Shown here piece after piece: positions 17,001 through 18,922 of a stretch of DNA of 18,922 bases; the stretch's first letter is position 1, and each line of letters starts with the position of its first letter. The stretch spans positions 2,445,100-2,464,021 of the forward strand of contig JAHNZQ020000016.1 in NCBI GenBank assembly GCA_019155205.2. The letters run 5' to 3'. The notes beneath the pieces are model-generated. The model was not told the origin of the DNA and did no database searches. It was given only the letters and a program-made list of their open reading frames with translations. The stretch is from Gracilaria vermiculophylla. Taxonomy: Eukaryota > Rhodophyta > Florideophyceae > Gracilariales > Gracilariaceae. A program made the position numbers and the translations under genes.

Positions 17001-17799
17001 GCTGGATCACAGCGGGCGCTACGACGGGGGAACCGGTGGTTCTGGTCCAATCTTTGGGGAGGAACACCGCACGAGCGAGAGATTTCATCTGCTTAGAACC
17101 GAAAGAAGTCTGGGAAATTAGCAGCCAGGGGGCAGCGGAATATCGGATGGCTCCGAGAAGTATTCCGGTTGGACACCCGATCAGGTATATGCAATTCAAT
17201 GAGTGGGATCGTTCCTACAAGGAGGACTGCCCAATGGTTTATAACGAGCCAGAACCTCCGGGAGGAGAGGACCTCGACGAGGACGATGAAAGAGCGGTGG
17301 CCGTGGCTAACCTACATGAGCAAGGCCCCGGGGCACCAGATATGAACTCGCCTTTACCTTCGGCGCTGGTCCGAACTGAGCTTGTCGTGGTTAATTCGAC
17401 TTGGCTGCCAGCTCCAGCTCTCCCTATGAAGTCTGGTGGCACTCCCTCTGAAAAAGAGGCCTTCCTGACGGGTGCCGACGAGTCAGATGTCATTGCAAAT
17501 TTCCTCGGTGGCGTCGTCTTAAGCGTGCTGGACACCTCCGGTGATCTGTTCGCTACGCGAGAACTTCTGTTGAACCGCCTTAGCGGGATGCCTCCGCCTT
17601 ATAACGGTTAGAATGGTTAGCGTTTTCTAGTTTTCCCCCAAGCGTTCTCCTCCATTAAACCTGTGTCTTGTTTCCATTTTTCTTGCTTGCAGGGTTGCTG
17701 TTACCCTCCGCTGAGGGGTATTTATGCGTGACTGCCCCCAAAGTAGGCCACCACGACATGAAACGAGTTACGTCGTCGCTGGATATGTACGCCATGTAA
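17000..17799 (+). pseudogene. Decayed coding region, segment 2, with a candidate intron
   Basis: The frame is open from 17000, just after a TAA at 16997-16999, through about 202 codons to 17606. An intron candidate (17607-17692) then joins it to a second exon that continues to a TAA at 17797. The protein segment contains FICLEPKEVWEISSQG and an acidic linker (PGGEDLDEDDERAV), then ADESDVIANFLGGVVLSVLD and LLLNRLSGMPPPY. Past the splice it reads LLLPSAEGYLCVTAPKVG. The natural composition, the acidic linker and the way splicing removes the TAG at 17609 all support plus-strand coding. I recognise no family. An antisense frame at 17239-17535 is Ser-rich low complexity and probably a shadow. Confidence 0.4.
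17607..17692 (+). other. Candidate spliceosomal intron, 86 bases
   Basis: Starts GTTAGAATGG and ends with the pyrimidine-rich TTTCCATTTTTCTTGCTTGCAG, a strong acceptor. A possible branch site is CCATTAAAC near 17652. Splicing removes an in-frame TAG at 17609-17611 and keeps the coding phase: a split Gly codon formed from G at 17606 plus GG at 17693-17694. The donor is weaker than the acceptor. Confidence 0.45.
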
Positions 17800-18034
17800 A
17801 TGGGAAAATCCATGCCTGTGGTTACGATGATCATCGACCAGAGAGTTGGATAAATAAATATTGATAGTTGCTCCAAAAACGTGAAGGGTGGGGTGCAGTG
17901 GCGATTGCCAGCATTACTGATCCCTCGATAAAATGCCCTCTCGACGGCAAATATACCCTGGTCCGGCATTACCCAGCGCCACTGGAGTCGCTATAACCGC
18001 ATTGCGATGATAGTATTACGAGTAAACGTGGGAG

Positions 18035-18632
18035 ATGTTCGATTGGCTCGGCCGTGACGGACGAAGGATCGCACCTGTACCAGATGAAGTGGTACTGAAG
18101 CAACTCACCATCGTTGTACGAGTTTCCGACGATGCGTTCAAAAGCATACTCTTGTATGGGAACCTTTCGGCCATGCTGACGTGTCAAAATTTCTTCCTGC
18201 GCTGCGTTTTGGGTCCCCGTTTCGGTTCTTTTCCCGCTATGGATGCCCGCTTTCGTCTCTCGGTATTCCGGTCTGACTGCGAGTCTGCGTGGCGTCCGCT
18301 CACGGGGTGATGGCGTGGCGCATACAGGTCGGAAACTTCCGCCTTGAACAGGCTGCGGTATCCCTGTGAGCGGCTGGATTCCACGAAGTCGCGGCTACCC
18401 TGACTGGTACACGCTGATCGGCAAGCGATCGATCTCACTTGTTGGAGCCGGGCCGCTTGTCATTATGCGAGTAGTTTCCGAAACCTTTCCCCTCTTGGGG
18501 CCACCTCTCTGTGCTCCACGCGCAACTCCATTCCGGAGGCCGGCACGTTGTGGAGCGCTACTTGTAACCTGCCACCCACGAGACTGCCGTGCACCTGCTA
18601 TCACGGGTGCTCTTTTCCATTCCCTCCGGTGA
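18035..18632 (+). pseudogene. Decayed coding region, segment 3
   Basis: Two coding-like plus-strand frames follow segment 2: 18035-18310 (starts MFDWLGRDGRRIAPVPDEVV, then a hydrophobic alternating pattern) and, after a frame change, 18366-18632 (includes PDWYTLIGKRSISLVGAGPL). No domain is recognised. A minus-strand alternative over 17969-18187 (RRKVPIQEYAFERIVGNSYN type) and 17655-17969 is also fairly natural-looking, so the strand is not certain. Together with segments 1 and 2 it may be one degraded gene or insertion of about 3.1 kb. Confidence 0.3.
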
Positions 18633-18675
18633 GAGCGCTGTGCGATGGCGTCTCGCGTCAGTGTTCTTGGAATGC

Positions 18676-18683
18676 TATATAAG
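18676..18683 (+). promoter_or_regulatory. TATA-like box (TATATAAG)
   Basis: The sequence GCTATATAAGGG is a good TATA match on the plus strand. It precedes an AT-rich leader-like stretch and an ATG at 18898 in favourable context (G at -3, G at +4). It could drive a gene that begins at the window edge. Confidence 0.4.
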
Positions 18684-18897
18684 GGTGCTAGATTGCAAGT
18701 TTGTTAGGGAATCACTCAAAAAAACTACGAAAACGCTAGATTCTGCTAGTTCGCGGTGGTTGGCAAGCAAAAAAAAAAAAATTTTGGAAATCACCCTTTC
18801 ATATTTTCTATTGCTCTCCGTCCATAGTACCGCAATTCGCTAGTTTCAAGTTTAGAGCAAGTTCTTTGCTCACTAAACGCTAGTTATAGGGCTCGAA

Positions 18898-18922
18898 ATG
18901 GCGCTGGCCGCGCAGCGGCCAG
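18898..18922 (+). CDS. Possible start of a downstream gene (N-terminal MALAAQRP)
   Basis: The ATG at 18898 is followed by GCG CTG GCC GCG CAG CGG CCA with no stop before the window ends. A TATA box lies 222 bases upstream, and a switch from AT-rich leader to GC-rich sequence occurs exactly at the ATG. Eight codons are too few to identify anything. Confidence 0.3.
18904..18922. repeat. Perfect GC-rich hairpin at the right edge
   Basis: CTGGCCG (18904-18910) and CGGCCAG (18916-18922) pair perfectly around CGCAG. It overlaps the possible start codons of the next gene, so it may be a by-product of Ala/Gln/Arg codons or a structural terminus of a mobile element cut off by the window edge. Confidence 0.4.

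Noticed and set aside
17655..18187. Two natural-looking minus-strand frames (17655-17969 and 17969-18187)
   Set aside because: The first starts inside the candidate intron and its extension finds no partner exon. The plus-strand frames join across a good splice acceptor. The call is not firm, and the strand doubt is recorded with the features.
18904..18922. Terminal GC hairpin as a Helitron 3' end
   Set aside because: A Helitron end needs a CTRR signal about ten bases after the hairpin. The window stops at the hairpin, and no Rep/helicase or 5' TC end is visible.

Overview
The window looks like nuclear DNA from a eukaryote: it has a TATA-box promoter, one plausible spliceosomal intron, a Ty3/gypsy chromovirus and two Tc1/mariner-type elements. 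A compact, transposon-rich genome such as that of an alga (perhaps a red alga) or an oomycete would fit, but the sequence does not settle the species. Most coding material is transposon-derived and decayed. Only one host gene looks intact.

Layout. (1) 1-3092, minus strand: a long uninterrupted reading frame of 1030 visible codons that runs off the left edge. It encodes a basic, disordered, probably nuclear protein with several KR-rich signals and a C-terminal array of 74-residue R/D/E/G/N/Y-rich repeats. A TATAAATA box lies about 120 bases upstream of its ATG. The long plus-strand frame over 99-1448 is its mirror image. (2) 3218-5355: AT-rich spacer with no recognisable gene. (3) 5358-6643: a gutted Tc1/mariner-type element with TA target duplications. 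(4) 6648-11807: a complete but dead Ty3/gypsy chromovirus with 258-bp LTRs, a TACC target duplication, gag, protease, RT, RNase H, integrase and a chromodomain. It sits directly against the right end of the older Tc1-type element. (5) 11812-13567: AT-rich spacer. (6) 13570-14848: a second Tc1-type element in the opposite orientation, with a recognisable but broken D34E transposase. (7) 14851-15495: a spacer ending in a TAAA-rich tail that may be the 3' end of a non-LTR element. (8) About 15500-18650: a GC-richer stretch full of short coding-like fragments that switch frame on the plus strand, with one good intron candidate at 17607-17692. I read it as a decayed gene or decayed viral or mobile insertion of unknown family. 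(9) 18676-18922: a TATA box, five GCTAG motifs and an ATG in good context at 18898, possibly the start of a gene that continues beyond the window.

Order of events, inferred: the Tc1-type copies arrived first. The chromovirus then landed on the TA flank of one of them and has since collected about 14 differences between its LTRs, six in-frame stops, one frameshift and several changes at catalytic residues. Nothing in the window looks like a working operon or pathway. The most noteworthy items are the repeat-protein gene, which is easy to miss, and the unidentified decayed region at 15.5-18.65 kb.
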